From contig NAJO01000022.1 in assembly GCA_002077065.1 (NCBI GenBank), positions 682,001 through 746,000 on the forward strand: a DNA stretch of 64,000 bases, read 5' to 3'. This document shows positions 31,334 through 50,413 of this stretch, piece after piece. A program made the translations under genes and the position numbers. Positions within the stretch are counted from its first letter, which is position 1. Each line of letters opens with the position of its first letter. A model generated the notes under the pieces. It saw nothing but the letters and a program-made list of their open reading frames with translations, was not told the origin of the DNA and did not search any database. This DNA comes from Cryoendolithus antarcticus (lineage: Eukaryota; Ascomycota; Dothideomycetes; Cladosporiales; Cladosporiaceae).

Positions 31334-32011
31334 GGGCGGCGGAATGTGTGAGGCTCACTGCGCGATGTGATACCGATTTGCTGCTGCTCGGGAGTGTCTC
31401 TCGTTCATGTCGAACTCCAATGCGCTAGGGTGCGGGATTCCCGCTCGGGCTCCGCGGGCGCGGAACTGCCCCGCGGTTCTACTACCATGCCCCGTCTTGA
31501 CTCTGATTTGTGTGATCATTGAGATATTGCGTTACTCATTCGGTCCTTCAACGGACTTGCTCTCTGTTCCTCTGACCGCCATAACAGCAAGCTCTTGCTT
31601 AGTAGATCGCCTCAGCCGTGGACGCCAGTGCTTGGTCGGTCCCAGCGTGCAGAACCCGCGGTTGCACAGCATGGCGCCAAGGTAATGTCGCATAACATTC
31701 ACATAACGCCGTCCATATTCCCATCTCTGCTCTTCTTCCCTTTCAATTCCTTTTCAATCGAGTCGCCGTAACGCCATGACGTCGCTTCTCGGTCTCCGAC
31801 AATCCCTAATTGACTCTTTCATGCGGACTTGCTTGAGGCTTAGGCTAGCCTACGGAAGATGGCACTCACAGACGCCCATAGTAGGGTTGCAAATGCGATC
31901 ACGAGAGATGTTAAGTGCACATCTGGACCACGCTCAACTACCACATTCGCCTCGAATGACGCCCTATCAAGAGCATGAGCGCTCATACCTGACATATTGG
32001 TATTCTCAGTC
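31334..32011. other. Intergenic region
   Basis: Promoter of the uL22m gene (minus strand) and the start side of a degraded coding stretch. A short frame at 31859 (MALTDAHSRVANAITRDVK) reads like protein but ends quickly and cannot be joined with confidence. Confidence 0.4.
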
Positions 32012-33000
32012 ATGGACCTTGGAGGAGTATGGTGGTTCACGATAGACGCACATCTCTTCTTGACGACTCACGAGACTGTGCCCTTCACTAGCCGTCGGAG
32101 AGATGCCGGAGAGCCGCTCTCGGACGAAGAAGCCGACAGGCCACTGAGGGAATCCCTTGACGTCTATATGACTGGCGATAAGCCTCGCTTTGTCACAATG
32201 CCGAATACGATGGTCTGTGGCCGGAATCTGTGTACAGTCCGAGTATATGGCATCGGGAATGCGCAATACATACTCAGCAAAGTCGCAGCTGTTGCAGACC
32301 CACAGCCTAGTCTCCAGGTCTTCAGCGCAGCGAGTGAGTACAGCCTCTGCTCTCCGACAGCAGCCAGCTAATGTCCCTCTTAGACGACTGCCGATGTTCG
32401 CCTGCCAACAAATTCGACCCGTGTTGCGGGCCACGGCCTCTTCGAGTCCGAAGCTAGCAATGACGAGATGGCCGCTGTCATGAGCAATGCAGTTGCCCAG
32501 ATCTTGTTGGCTCACACGCGAGAGACAAACCACCTGCAGCGACTTTACTCGCGATGGTTGCGGCGCGCAAAGCGCAAGGCCAGAGTCTCTCCGCTTTCAT
32601 CGTACTTCTACTCGCTTTACGAACGCAACGCTCGTGTCATTGAAGATGAAGCGGCCGTGGGTTGGGCTAGAGGGTTGATTTTGGATCGTGGGTCTGGAGG
32701 GTCGGTCCTTGTGAATTGCTGGGTGCTCGACGTGGCGGACAGGACGGCGGAAGGCGTTGCTGCGTTTCAGGGTTGTGGTTGAGAGGGCTGCGCTTGGAGA
32801 GGCGGCCGAGACTGGGGCTCGGGTGAACATGAAGGGCGCCATTTTGGGGGTTGGAGTCCTATGGAACGATTTCCTGGTTCCCGATAGCCACGAGATTGAT
32901 GCCGTGTCTGTACTTAGGGCCTTTTGCTCGTCTCGGGCACTGTATGCAGGCTTTGTTCGACATTGTCAAGGCCTTGGGCGCCGGATGTAGGCATGGGTAC
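32012..33000 (+). pseudogene. Interrupted coding stretch, probably a decayed gene
   Basis: From an ATG at 32012 a frame with coding-like third positions runs to about 32317 (MDLGGVWWFTIDAHLF, GNAQYILSKVAAVADPQPS). A GT-AG intron of 66 bp (32318-32383, weak donor GTCTTC) would join it in frame to TTADVRLPTNSTRVAGHG and on to 32782. Around 32760-32790 the coding-like reading moves to another frame (VVVERAALGEAAETGARV, GAILGVGVLWNDFLVPDS). Near 32920 it seems to move again (GHCMQALFDIVKALGAG). Two changes of frame suggest indels in a former gene; unrecognised introns or assembly errors are alternatives. I do not recognise the product. Confidence 0.4.
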
Positions 33001-33168
33001 TTATGCAACCTTTGTCTTCGAGACAGCCGATCAGCACACCCTCCATTGACGAATGTGATACTCGGCCGTCTGCATAAGCTGTCTCGGCGTCCTATCGAGT
33101 GTTGTGTGTGCACCGACAAGCCGAGTCGTGCAATGCGAAGTACTCTCTAGAGAGTGTGGGTGGAGATA

Positions 33169-33791
33169 CTACCTGCTTCCCATACGTCCCTGTCTTGAGC
33201 CCCATCTGCACGGTGGCTCCACGTACAGAGGCGTCGGTAATTCGACTACTATCTCAGGTTCGTCCATGATGCATTCAAAGCCTACAAGAGCGCCGGTCAG
33301 TCATTCTTGGTGACCTCGTCACCCCCAGCGAGCTGAAGCATCGCTCAGGCAAGGACATGACACTTACCCTCAGCCATCCACCTCGCTCCAGCTGCCTCAA
33401 AGCACCTCGCCCACTCCCACTCCGGATGCGCTGCCTTCAGCGCATCTACCTCAGCGCGCTGACTCTCGAACATGGTCCACATGCCGCGGTACTCTCGTGC
33501 GTCGGCGACCTTCGTCATCGTCGTTTTGACAGGGTCTTTGTAGAGATATGTCGTAGTCGAGGTGTCGTAACGTTCATACCAGTCGGAAGCCCACGCGCCC
33601 CCTAGATGTTCGAAGCATTGCGCTGATATGAGAGTGGGATTCAGGGTCATCATACGTTCGACATCTGGTGCGCGGGTGCCGGAGAGAAGCCAGCCGCCGA
33701 GCGGTGAACGGCGTGGATCTGAGCAGTGAATTGGATCTACGATCGGCTGGGTGCGGTCGAAGACCATCGGGGGTTGGTCGTAGGGATTCAT
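33169..33791 (-). CDS. Small protein of unknown function
   Basis: Exons 33791-33368 and 33281-33169, with a GTAAGT donor and TTGTAG acceptor (86 bp intron), give 178 residues. The ATG at 33791 (MNPYDQPPMVFDRTQP) is the first in the frame, but coding-like sequence continues upstream (SRFDTEYTLE), so an earlier exon may be missing. The protein is Trp- and acid-rich (HPEWEWARCFEAAGARWMAE), with no signal peptide or helices long enough for a membrane. It ends in a Pro/Glu-rich tail contributed by exon 2. I do not recognise the family. It is convergent with the interrupted stretch at 32012-33000. Confidence 0.5.
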
Positions 33792-41836
<8,045 letters not shown>

Positions 41837-42110
41837 CGGGCTGTGTCGTTTAACATAGGGCCACACGCGAGTGACAGAAGAAGAGGACCAGGGCACTGCA
41901 CTCCAGAGATCCGCGTGGTCGAAAATGCTAGTATAGACTGCAGCGCCGCAGCAAATCGCTTCTAACGCTGCCTAGGAGAGACTTTGGAGGAGACTACAGT
42001 CTCGATAGTGTTTTAGGTAAGTATATACACTCGCGGTGCGGAATATGATACTATTGTCGTCCCTAAAAAGTTGCTGGGTGGTCCGCTTCTTCTGTCACCC
42101 GCGTGGGCCA

Positions 42111-44249
42111 TCACTGATATACAGTCTCGTCTAGTGGCGGTGGCTGATAGCCAGATATCAACTGATCCCAAAACGTCCAATTGGCTTGATCCAGTGTGAA
42201 ATCGGGGCCGAGTTCATATTGTAGGCCATCGATGCTTGCGAACAATGCACATGCGTCACTTTCTGGCGACGGGTCAAAGATCGTACTACCGCCGCTGGGC
42301 GGCTTTGGCATACTCAAGCTGCCGTTTCGTGCGGCTGCGCGCTTCGTTGCGTGTGCTTGTCTTGCATCTCGAAGTGTGATAATGAAGTCTGGCTCGCCCG
42401 TAAACGCCGCGTTGCTCGGTGGACTCGCTTCCCACGCTTTGAGCGTAAGCCGACAGGCGGCCACGTGCAGTGCACGCGTTTGATTGAACATATCAGGATG
42501 ATTTCCGTAGACCGACTGGAGTATGTCCCAGGCTGCATCAACCTCCATTGGCAAGAGAAGATCCGCGTCCCGTAGGGTCTGGATTATGAAAATCAACGAA
42601 TCCCATTGGAAAAATGCATTGATGTGCCAACGGAATTTGCGAACTGACTGCTGTGAATACAGTGAGCAATCGCACCTGATGACCTTCGTAGCTAGTACCC
42701 ATAGCTCGCGACGCTCTGGCTGTGTCATCGTACGATCGCGTGCATGCATCACACGTATGCGAAGTCGAGATGAATTCGTTGATGCGCGGGCTAGACCGAC
42801 AACAAGAAGATGCAAAGGGTCTACTATATCGCAATACCTGACGTATTTAGTCTCGATGGAAGTCTCGACTTCGTCTATGAGCTGGATGACGGTCTCAACA
42901 TCCCGAAAGCGCCAAGTTGCGCCATGAGGTATCAGCGCCTTTGCTGCGAACAATGCACCAAGCTCTGTTCTGGCAAGGCAGAAGATCATGTCGGTGGCGC
43001 CTGAGGTGATCTCAGGCCATTCGGTCATGCCAGGGTAGATGTCACTGTCGTTCAGATTGACGGGTTGCTTAGTGTCCCATGAATCTGGACGCATTGATAT
43101 GCCGGTCCCCGACATTTGGCTCGCCATGCCATCTAGAGGTAGCAATTGATAGAAGAGTCGTCTGCGCATCTGAACGTCGAACGGCGAGAGGCCGAGATCT
43201 TCGCCGTCTCGATGTAGCCCCATTCTCTGAGCAATTCGCACAGCCACACCAGTAAGGATCCAGAAGGTCGATGGATCGATGGAGTGTCGTGATGACAACA
43301 AGAAAAGAATGAATGCTTGCATGACCATCATGTCGGTTGTCTTGAGCAGCTTCGCATTGACTAGTGCCTGCTTTACAGCGGCGTGATAGTAGTTCTGAAT
43401 GATGTGCTTCGGCTGTCCGAAAAGACGCATGCAGTCGTCCTCGGAGCTCGAACACGTTGCGAAATGGTATATGGCAAACATCAGGGCCTCCTCAGCTTTG
43501 GAAGCTAATTGCGGCTGGTCAACTACTCGTCTCACCACCTTGTCGGCAGAGGGTATGTGGAGAACCCTGCATATAGGTTCCACATGATCTACATGTGTCT
43601 TCCAGAGATCCAGTGCAAGGTCTCGCCGGGGGTGATGGTCGAGTAAAGACCGCATGGATCCAGTCAGTGCGCCCGTAAGTGGATCGGCAGCCATGGGGCT
43701 AAGCAGACTTGCGCTGGGCTGAGCATTGTCCTCGTCGTCTGTGAGGTGAGCAGTGTCTTCGTCCTGCTCTTCCAGGATTGGGCGCCAGAGGTACTTGTCA
43801 ATGAAGCGAGACTTGCCTTCGCCAGTGACCAGAGTACCCTCGGTCGACGCTTCGGGAATGCCCACCTGCAGCGACACTGTAGTCCGTGGACCACTCTCCG
43901 CATCAGGCAGCAAATCGTTGTCGCGTAGGATCTGCTCGTAGCGAGCGAGCTTGCTCAGTACACCTTCCTCCGCCTGTCCCTCGACTTGCCGCTTGCGTTT
44001 TCGGGGTTGAGGAGCCTGGTAGATGCACTCCAGCTTCCCTTTTCGACAGCTAGCGCATATTGGAATCACCTTGTCGCACTTTACCTTTCTGCGCGTACAA
44101 GTATGGCAAGCATATGGCATCTCTGATCCCGGAGAGGCCACATTTTGAACGGGTGGCGTAGGCGAGAGAACCTTGCCGGGCGCGATCGCTATTGAACGCT
44201 GACCGTTCGATAGCCCAGTACCTGCTTGAGCGTCTGTGAGGCTAGCCAT
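42111..44249 (-). CDS. Zn2Cys6 transcription factor with fungal-specific regulatory domain
   Basis: Single exon, 712 residues from the ATG at 44249. The binuclear zinc cluster is complete: Cys48, 51, 58, 65, 68 and 75 with the classical C-x2-C-x6-C-x6-C-x2-C-x6-C spacing (ACHTCTRRKVKCDK, ICASCRKGKLEC). It is followed by a basic linker (PQPRKRKRQVEG) and a coiled-coil-like helix (LSKLARYEQILRDNDLL). The long middle region (HPRRDLALDLWKTHVDHVEP, later LTGVAVRIAQRMGLHRDG) is the fungal-specific transcription factor domain, with the usual QRMGLHRDG signature. It probably binds CGG-containing sites as a dimer. The target genes are not apparent from the neighbours; the secreted amidase (convergent at its 3' end) is a possible but unsupported target. 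Confidence 0.92.
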   Translation of the reverse strand: MASLTDAQAGTGLSNGQRSIAIAPGKVLSPTPPVQNVASPGSEMPYACHTCTRRKVKCDKVIPICASCRKGKLECIYQAPQPRKRKRQVEGQAEEGVLSKLARYEQILRDNDLLPDAESGPRTTVSLQVGIPEASTEGTLVTGEGKSRFIDKYLWRPILEEQDEDTAHLTDDEDNAQPSASLLSPMAADPLTGALTGSMRSLLDHHPRRDLALDLWKTHVDHVEPICRVLHIPSADKVVRRVVDQPQLASKAEEALMFAIYHFATCSSSEDDCMRLFGQPKHIIQNYYHAAVKQALVNAKLLKTTDMMVMQAFILFLLSSRHSIDPSTFWILTGVAVRIAQRMGLHRDGEDLGLSPFDVQMRRRLFYQLLPLDGMASQMSGTGISMRPDSWDTKQPVNLNDSDIYPGMTEWPEITSGATDMIFCLARTELGALFAAKALIPHGATWRFRDVETVIQLIDEVETSIETKYVRYCDIVDPLHLLVVGLARASTNSSRLRIRVMHARDRTMTQPERRELWVLATKVIRCDCSLYSQQSVRKFRWHINAFFQWDSLIFIIQTLRDADLLLPMEVDAAWDILQSVYGNHPDMFNQTRALHVAACRLTLKAWEASPPSNAAFTGEPDFIITLRDARQAHATKRAAARNGSLSMPKPPSGGSTIFDPSPESDACALFASIDGLQYELGPDFTLDQANWTFWDQLISGYQPPPLDETVYQ

Positions 44250-44889
44250 GGTCACATCAGGACAGGTGAGGCCTTCCTGGGAAACTCCGCCTGCAAGCTG
44301 AGGCGCCGCGACTTAGCGCGTGACTAGAGAAGTCGTGAACATCGTGTGTTATGATCATCACAGCGTAGCTTGTGGCGCAGACTCTCATCGCGGAATATTA
44401 AGAGACGGCGGATCTGAATGACGAGAAGTCCATAGGTCCTCGACGTGACCTTGCGTTCGCGCGCCGCTCGATCGCAGTTCGAGCTCGGGCCTCAAGGCAA
44501 CCTTTTTTATGCGCCGCTCTGAGCCATCAACTCTTCATCACGACATGTACCGGTCTCATGTTATCTACTGTACATTGTGGCCAGCAGCCAGAAAGCTAGA
44601 CACTACAAGGTAATTTGCCTCACTAGGCTTCCTTTGATTGTTCACGCCGCTAGGCTCGTGGCGGCGATCCACGACAGATGATCTCTCGATCTCGCCGAAG
44701 CTCTCACCATAGCCATGGTACACAGGGCGTCATCTCGATCCTCTTCCCTTTGTTCGTGTCGAACCGAGTCAACATTTGTGTCTCAACATAGTCTCCTAGC
44801 TCGAAAACTTGGGTGGTATAGTCAATTGTCTCCTGACTTGAATACTTCTCTTCTCTTCTCTGTGACTCGCCCACCCTACCCTGTCAGAT
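44250..44889. other. Divergent promoter region
   Basis: 640 bp between divergent starts at 44249 (-) and 44890 (+). A CT tract (TTCTCTTCTCTTCTCTG, about 44845-44861) sits just before the start at 44890, a usual fungal core-promoter feature. Confidence 0.5.
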
Positions 44890-45925
44890 ATGCATTCGTT
44901 CCGAATCGTCTCTTTCTATGTCCTTGCCACAAGCTTGCAAATCGGCGCAGGCAGTGCTAGTGCCCAGAGTGTCAACATTGAGACTGCTGTTCTCTGCACC
45001 TCGCAGTCTCAGCCCAATCCCATCGACACTCAATACCCCACGCAGATCACAGGCACAATAAATGGAACATATGCCGGCCTCTCGATTCCGTATGCCAGCG
45101 CCAGGGCCATCGTCCCATCGCAATACGCCATCTTAAGGCACGCTTATGAGTCGCTGCTCCCAGGATGGCCGAAGGATATGTACCCGGCCTACTACGAAGG
45201 CCTATTGGACCACGATATTGGAATTGGGCCACTGAAGATCGGAGATTTCCAGGTCAGCTCGCGGGACCACTCGTCCACGCGCTACAGAATGTGCTTGTCT
45301 AATGATGATGCAGCGCTCCAGTATAAGATTCCCGTTCATCGATCGCCTTGGCGATGGACACACATCATTTCGGTACACCGGCCCTGTAATGCTGAGCCCG
45401 AACAACCTCGTCGCTCTCGTCGGAGCTAGCGTTGGGAACGACATCCGCGCTGGAACGTTCAGACCTGCTTGCGAGGCATACGCCGATGATGGCCACGGCA
45501 ACACGTTCCTGGAGGGCACTGGAGTCGGTAGCAGCAAGGCTGACGTTCGCGGCACATTTCGAGTTACCTCGAGCAATCCATACGCTTTGGATGTGTACGT
45601 CAGCTACACTGCACGCTCCAGAACCCGACGAGGTCCATCACTGATGCCTCACAGCTTCAAGAACATGACGAACCAGCCTAGCTTCTCATCTGTGGGCACC
45701 TTGTGCGATCACTACATCTCACTCTATAATTCCAGTGTAACGCAGGGGGTCAACTCTCCGGTGCCGGTGCAAGGGTCAGTGTATGTGCGTCCTCCTTACT
45801 ACCTAAAGGAGACCACTCTAGCAGCTAGTGGGTATCGAATGGATCTGTCCTTCATCGAGACAAACAATGTGCGGTGCGAGAGTCTGAAGGGCTACTCTGG
45901 GACAGGCCCGGGAGACAGCGGATGA
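44890..45925 (+). CDS. Secreted protein of unknown function
   Basis: Exons 44890-45252 and 45314-45925 give 324 residues; the 61 bp intron has a weak but standard GTCAGC donor. The N-terminus is a signal peptide (MHSFRIVSFYVLATSLQIGAG). The mature protein reads like a folded extracellular domain: SARAIVPSQYAILRHAYESL, LLDHDIGIGPLKIGDFQ, then across the splice FPFIDRLGDGHTSFRYTG and SPNNLVALVGASVGND. It has five or six cysteines and several N-glycosylation sequons (for example NMT, NSS). The pattern recalls a fungal secreted family common in plant-associated species, but I cannot name it or give a function. Confidence 0.72.
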
Positions 45926-46272
45926 GTGGCCCTCAGAGAAGGTCTTGAAGTAGCAATACAATGCAGTGATTGACGTTGCCTGTCACGATTTGCGGATACA
46001 CTAAACCTGCGACCTTGGAACCAGTTTGCCATCAATCATTAAGGCAGATCAAGAAGGAAGCGAGTGGCGGATACACACCTTAGTAGATAGAGTCCGTGCA
46101 CACGCGATTTAGTGCGCGCGAAGTGACGTCGTCCGGTACCTGGATCATCAAGATGACGAGCAGACATCACCATTATTACGTGCATTGGGCAGTTCTGAAG
46201 TGGCAGAGAGCATACGAAGAGCTCCAAATCGAATAAGTACAGCTCAAACTATTTCTCCTGCCCAGTATTCCA
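45926..46272. other. Intergenic region
   Basis: About 350 bp, 3' end of the secreted gene and promoter of the cupin gene. No feature seen. Confidence 0.5.
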
Positions 46273-46958
46273 ATGCTTCCACTCCGATCAATCACAAGAG
46301 TAGCTCCCAAAGTCCAATCACTCCATCTACCAGTAACCTCAAGGCTTCTTTCCACCACGCCCATCCGCCTAGGCAAAGATCCAAAGATGTCATCTCAACC
46401 GCCCAAGCACGAGATGGTCTACTTTAAGGGCCTCACATCCGAAGTGCGAGCCTTTGGACAATTCCGCAAGGTCTTGCACACTGGTCTATACTCGCAATTG
46501 GTCTCTATGGAGATTCCTGTTGGCGGAGATATAGGAGATGAAGTCCATACCGTTGATCAGGTGCTGATATTCACAAGTGGCGAGGGCAAGGCGACAATTG
46601 CTGGGAAGGACCAGGTAAGCATCGAGAGTGAGCTCCATAGCATACCAGGCTAACGAATGGTTTTCAGATTGTCAAAGCGTCAGACGTCGTGGTAGTCCCA
46701 GCAGGCACGCAGCATCAGTTCATCAACACATCCAAGACGCAACCACTGGAGCTCGTGACGGTGTACAGCCCAGCTGAGCACGATCCGAAGACGGTGCACA
46801 AGACGAAAGAGGAGGGCGATGAGGAGGAGGATGCCGGTAAGGATGAGGCACCAAAGTGGAGCCAGCAAAGTAAGGACAGCAACGAGAAGAACGGACTAGT
46901 GAAAGAGAGCGGTGGGCCATACGAGAACGGCGATGATGGGAGGCATGAGAAGAACTAG
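46273..46958 (+). CDS. Cupin-domain protein, probably mitochondrial
   Basis: Exons 46273-46614 and 46668-46958 (53 bp intron, GTAAGC donor) give 210 residues. A Ser/Arg-rich, Leu-rich N-terminus (MLPLRSITRVAPKVQ, VTSRLLSTTP) looks like a mitochondrial presequence. A second ATG (MSSQPPKHEMVYFKG) could give a cytosolic form. The cupin fold is clear: GLYSQLVSMEIPVGGDIGDE, EVHTVDQVLIFTSGEGKAT, then across the splice IVKASDVVVVPAGTQHQFIN and LELVTVYSPAEHDP. Metal-binding His/Glu are present (EVH, QHQF). The C-terminal ~65 residues are charged and low-complexity (EEGDEEEDAGKDEAPKW). Members of this group are small metal-binding proteins or enzymes; function here is unknown. Confidence 0.85.
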
Positions 46959-47456
46959 GCGAAGGGGCAATGTAAGTCAAGCGATGTGAACGAGAAGTTT
47001 TGTAAAACCATTTTAAGAGTGCGACATATAGGCAAGCACTGTAATGCTGCTGATCTACCCATTTCTCTCCCAAGAGGCAAAAGCCTTCCAAATCCCAACG
47101 CCAGGCAAGTTCAAAGGCTGCCTCACACAGTCGCGCGCAATATCAGCAGCGCCAGCAGCTGCCTCGGGCCTTCAGATGGCCTCCCAAGTAGCAAGTAGCA
47201 CATGAGTCACAGCGATATCAGCCATGACGCCAAGACCATGCCGCATTCTGCCGATCAGACTGGCCTGAGCGCAGGCAGGTCTTTCGGTTCGCAATTATCG
47301 GTAAGGACTGTGGTGTTGTAAGCCTCGTCTGCTGATGGTAGACACCCTCAAAGATAGTACAGGGAGTTTCGCAGCCTCTCGTGGACTGGAAGCAACACCA
47401 GAGTGGGCTTCGCATGTTCAGCTGGCTTCAGTGTCCCAGCCTTGAAGACCACGGTC
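46959..47456. other. 3' intergenic region between convergent genes
   Basis: About 500 bp between stops at 46958 (+) and 47457 (-). No gene or repeat seen. Confidence 0.5.
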
Positions 47457-50413
47457 TCAAACACCAGATGACTGCTCAGCTTCGGAAGACGAGACGCAGG
47501 TTGAGGCGCTGCCATCACTCTTCTTGGAAGACTGACTGTCTGTGGGCGACACAGGAGGAGACGATGTGATCGTAGACTTGATAGGTCCGCTCGGATGGCA
47601 CACTTTGATGTGCAGCAAGGCACGATCGGTAGCGCAGTGGGCCAGATACGTCGGGATCGGCCACTTGCAGGTGTACAGTCCAAGAGCATCGTCACGCCAC
47701 ATGTACGCCAGCCGCTCGACCTCGCCCGCAGACAGTGTCGACGCGACTGCGGTGGTAGCAAGTGGAAAAGATGCGGAGGCGACAGCATCAATGTCGTTCC
47801 GGGGCTCTGACGAACAAGTAGCGGGTGCTGCGTTGTCAGGCACAGTAGTTCCGGTGTTGCCAGTCACAGCTGTATGATCCCCGGTAGATTGCGGACTGTA
47901 CCCGAGCAAGCCACGGATAATCTGCGCCTTGATGAACTTCAGCTGCGGCGCACACTGAGCTTGACTGATGTACAGCGCAGGCTTGAATGCTACCTCTGGA
48001 CCATCGTCCTGCGTGAGGTAAAAGAAGCCAGTGGAGGGAGCATCCAGCAATGCTGCGGTCTCGCGGTCCCGTACCGAAGCGACTGCATCAGCATCAATGA
48101 GGCCATTGAAGTTGGAGTCCTTGCACACAGTCACTTGAGAGAATTCGACGGCCTTCCTCGCATCGTCATCAAATCTTGCCATCAATTGGTCAAGTTCGTC
48201 CCTGGCATCGTCAAGCCAATCGCCGGAGCGAATGATCGTCAGCTTCTGAGAACCCCAGCGCTCGGTGTGCCTCTGAGAAAGGTCGTGAAGATGCTGCGCA
48301 AGCTGCACCCTCATCGCTACCTTGTCAGACTCATCGTACAACTGGACGAATGTGCTGTACTGCTTCGATGAGGCATAGTCACGACTTACAGCAGCAAGTA
48401 GGATATGAGTATGCTGCGCGAACTTCTCTGGTGTAATCAGAGTGACGTGAATGGCAACGATCAAGTCCATCGGCCGGTCGTGGTCGCCAAATGGTGAGTG
48501 GCTCGGAAGCCGATGCAGGTCGCGCTTCTCCAATCGGGCCATGAATTGACGAGCAGTGCGAGCAGCACGTGTGTCCACACTCCGGAGAGTGTCACGCCGA
48601 TCAGCCTTTGCGCCTTGCAAGGTAGCCTCGTTGACGCAGAAGCTGTTGAGCCCAAGGTTGATCTCGCAGAACGCTTTCGGCACCTGGTATGGATTATGCT
48701 GGCCTTTCTGCAACGCCAACTTGGCGGGAAGACAGAAGACCACCACGGCATACTGATCAGACTTCATAGCGGCCTCCTGCTCGGCAATGAAGCCGCGCAG
48801 AGAGAAATTCCAGTCTCCAGCTTTGCCCACGATCTGCTCAACCTTCATCGGCAATATCATCTCGGCTGCCGAAGTGCAGGTGTGAAGTGCGTTGCGAACG
48901 CTATCCGTCCACGGCATACTGTCAATATCACCAGCCACAATCTTGATGACGCAAAATTGCGGGACCTTTCCCGTAGAGACTTGCTTCAGGACAGGGAGCA
49001 GTGGAGGCGGCATAGGCATGAACTTGATATTCGACACGAGCTTGGCGTCCACTGGAACCTTGGCTGCTGCGGTTTGCACTTGCTTCGCAACAAGATCAGC
49101 AGTCGTGCGGTGGCGCAGCATCATCTGATCCATCCACTCGACCTTGTGCGGGCGTTTGCCGGTGTAAGGCTGCAAAGGGCGGATGATGCAGCGCTCAGGA
49201 GCAAGCCACAGAGGACGACGCACTGAGCCAACGTTGATGAGGGGCAGTCGGGGATGCCCGAGCAATGTAGCATCATCACCTGTGACCAAGATTGTTCCCT
49301 TTGGAGCTGGAGATTCGCCAATGTCCACAACCGCCTGTACGCAGTCGCGGCCGGTCTTATCGATGTAGGCAACCTTGACTCCCCGCAGGTAGGACTTGAT
49401 GGCGTCTGTCGCTTTAAGGGCTGACTGAGAACCTTGCTCGACGTCCACGAGCTGCGAAGCCGGTAGACGAGCGAGCAAGAAGTCAGACACAGCTCCAGTC
49501 GCGAAGAAGAGCTTCGGCACATGAGACTGAGTAGGCTGTCCTGCAAGTTTGACATTGTAGCATGGCGAATCGGGATTACCAAAGCACAAGGTCAAGCCTT
49601 TGTCAGTGATGTTACTGAGCGTTGATGTCGAAAACAGCATTACCGATCAGACCTCTCGTGGGGCGCTGACTGAGCAAGGCGCCATAGATGGCTCGAGACA
49701 CAACAATATGATCATTGTGGTTGGAGCCCTGGTCATCGACCAACAGAAATTCGTTGCCATTGACAGACTGCAGATCAGCTGTTGTTGAAATGACTTCGAC
49801 CTGCAGTTGGCATAGCTTAAAGGACTCTTGCGGTACACCGAAATCAAGCGCGCTCAATTGCCGCGAGGACGCTTCCCTCCCACTCCTTCATCTGCTCATG
49901 GGAGAACTCAGATGTGCGGTACACACTGATAGCAACCGAGCGCCAACGATGACGATCGGATTCAGACACCTTCTTGGCCCACACGCGCTTCTCGATCATG
50001 CCGCGATGCAGAGATCTAGTGGGCAACTCGCTTCGGATGACATCGATAAGCTTGGCAGGTGGCAAGCCGTCGCCGCACCACGTGAAGACAGCCATGCTAT
50101 AGCTCTGGTTGGCGGCAGGCTGTTGTGGAGCTGGCACAGTCACTCTTCGGGTGTGAGTACAAGTGTCAAACTCGTCAATGATCACGGGCACTTTTGGAAG
50201 CTGAACCTGGCTGCCCTCTACCTTGGCTGTATGATGTTGTAGTGCAGATAGCTGTGAGAACTTCACCTCACCGTACCCGAAGGAGGTATCTTTGCGAACC
50301 AAGTCACCGATGAGGTGTGGGTGAGCGAGCTTGGCATGGTAGACGGTAACGGGATGCGATTGCTGCGAGGTCTCAATCGCCTTTGTGGCTGAGTCTATGG
50401 CTGGTGATGCCAT
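47457..50413 (-). CDS. Highly divergent Argonaute-like protein, reading frame interrupted
   Basis: Argonautes load small RNAs and silence matching RNAs. Three coding frames in series make up the gene: 50413-49844 (N-terminal part), about 49857-49612 (linker) and 49640-47457 (PAZ to end). The last part (numbered from its first ATG at 49640) has a PAZ domain near 60-185 (AIKSYLRGVKV, LPLINVGSVRRPLWLAPERC and RPLQPYTGK), a MID region near 225-340, and PIWI from about 340. PIWI shows IVAIHVTLITP where GxDVTHP is expected, IIRSGDW for YRDGV, FFYLTQ for DFYLxSH, FKPALY for RPTHY, and the end TCKWPIPTYLAHCATDRALL for the IPxPxYYAHLAAFRAR motif. All three catalytic residues I can align are thus replaced. 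An Ala/Thr-rich insertion (about 584-636) interrupts PIWI. The frame shifts near 49855 and 49620; short introns (GTAATG...AAAG, 46 bp, would serve for the second) or mutations could explain this. It may be a non-slicing Argonaute or a decaying gene. Confidence 0.75.

Noticed and set aside
32006..32533. 175-codon minus-strand frame
   Set aside because: It mirrors the coding-like plus-strand frame and has no family signature.
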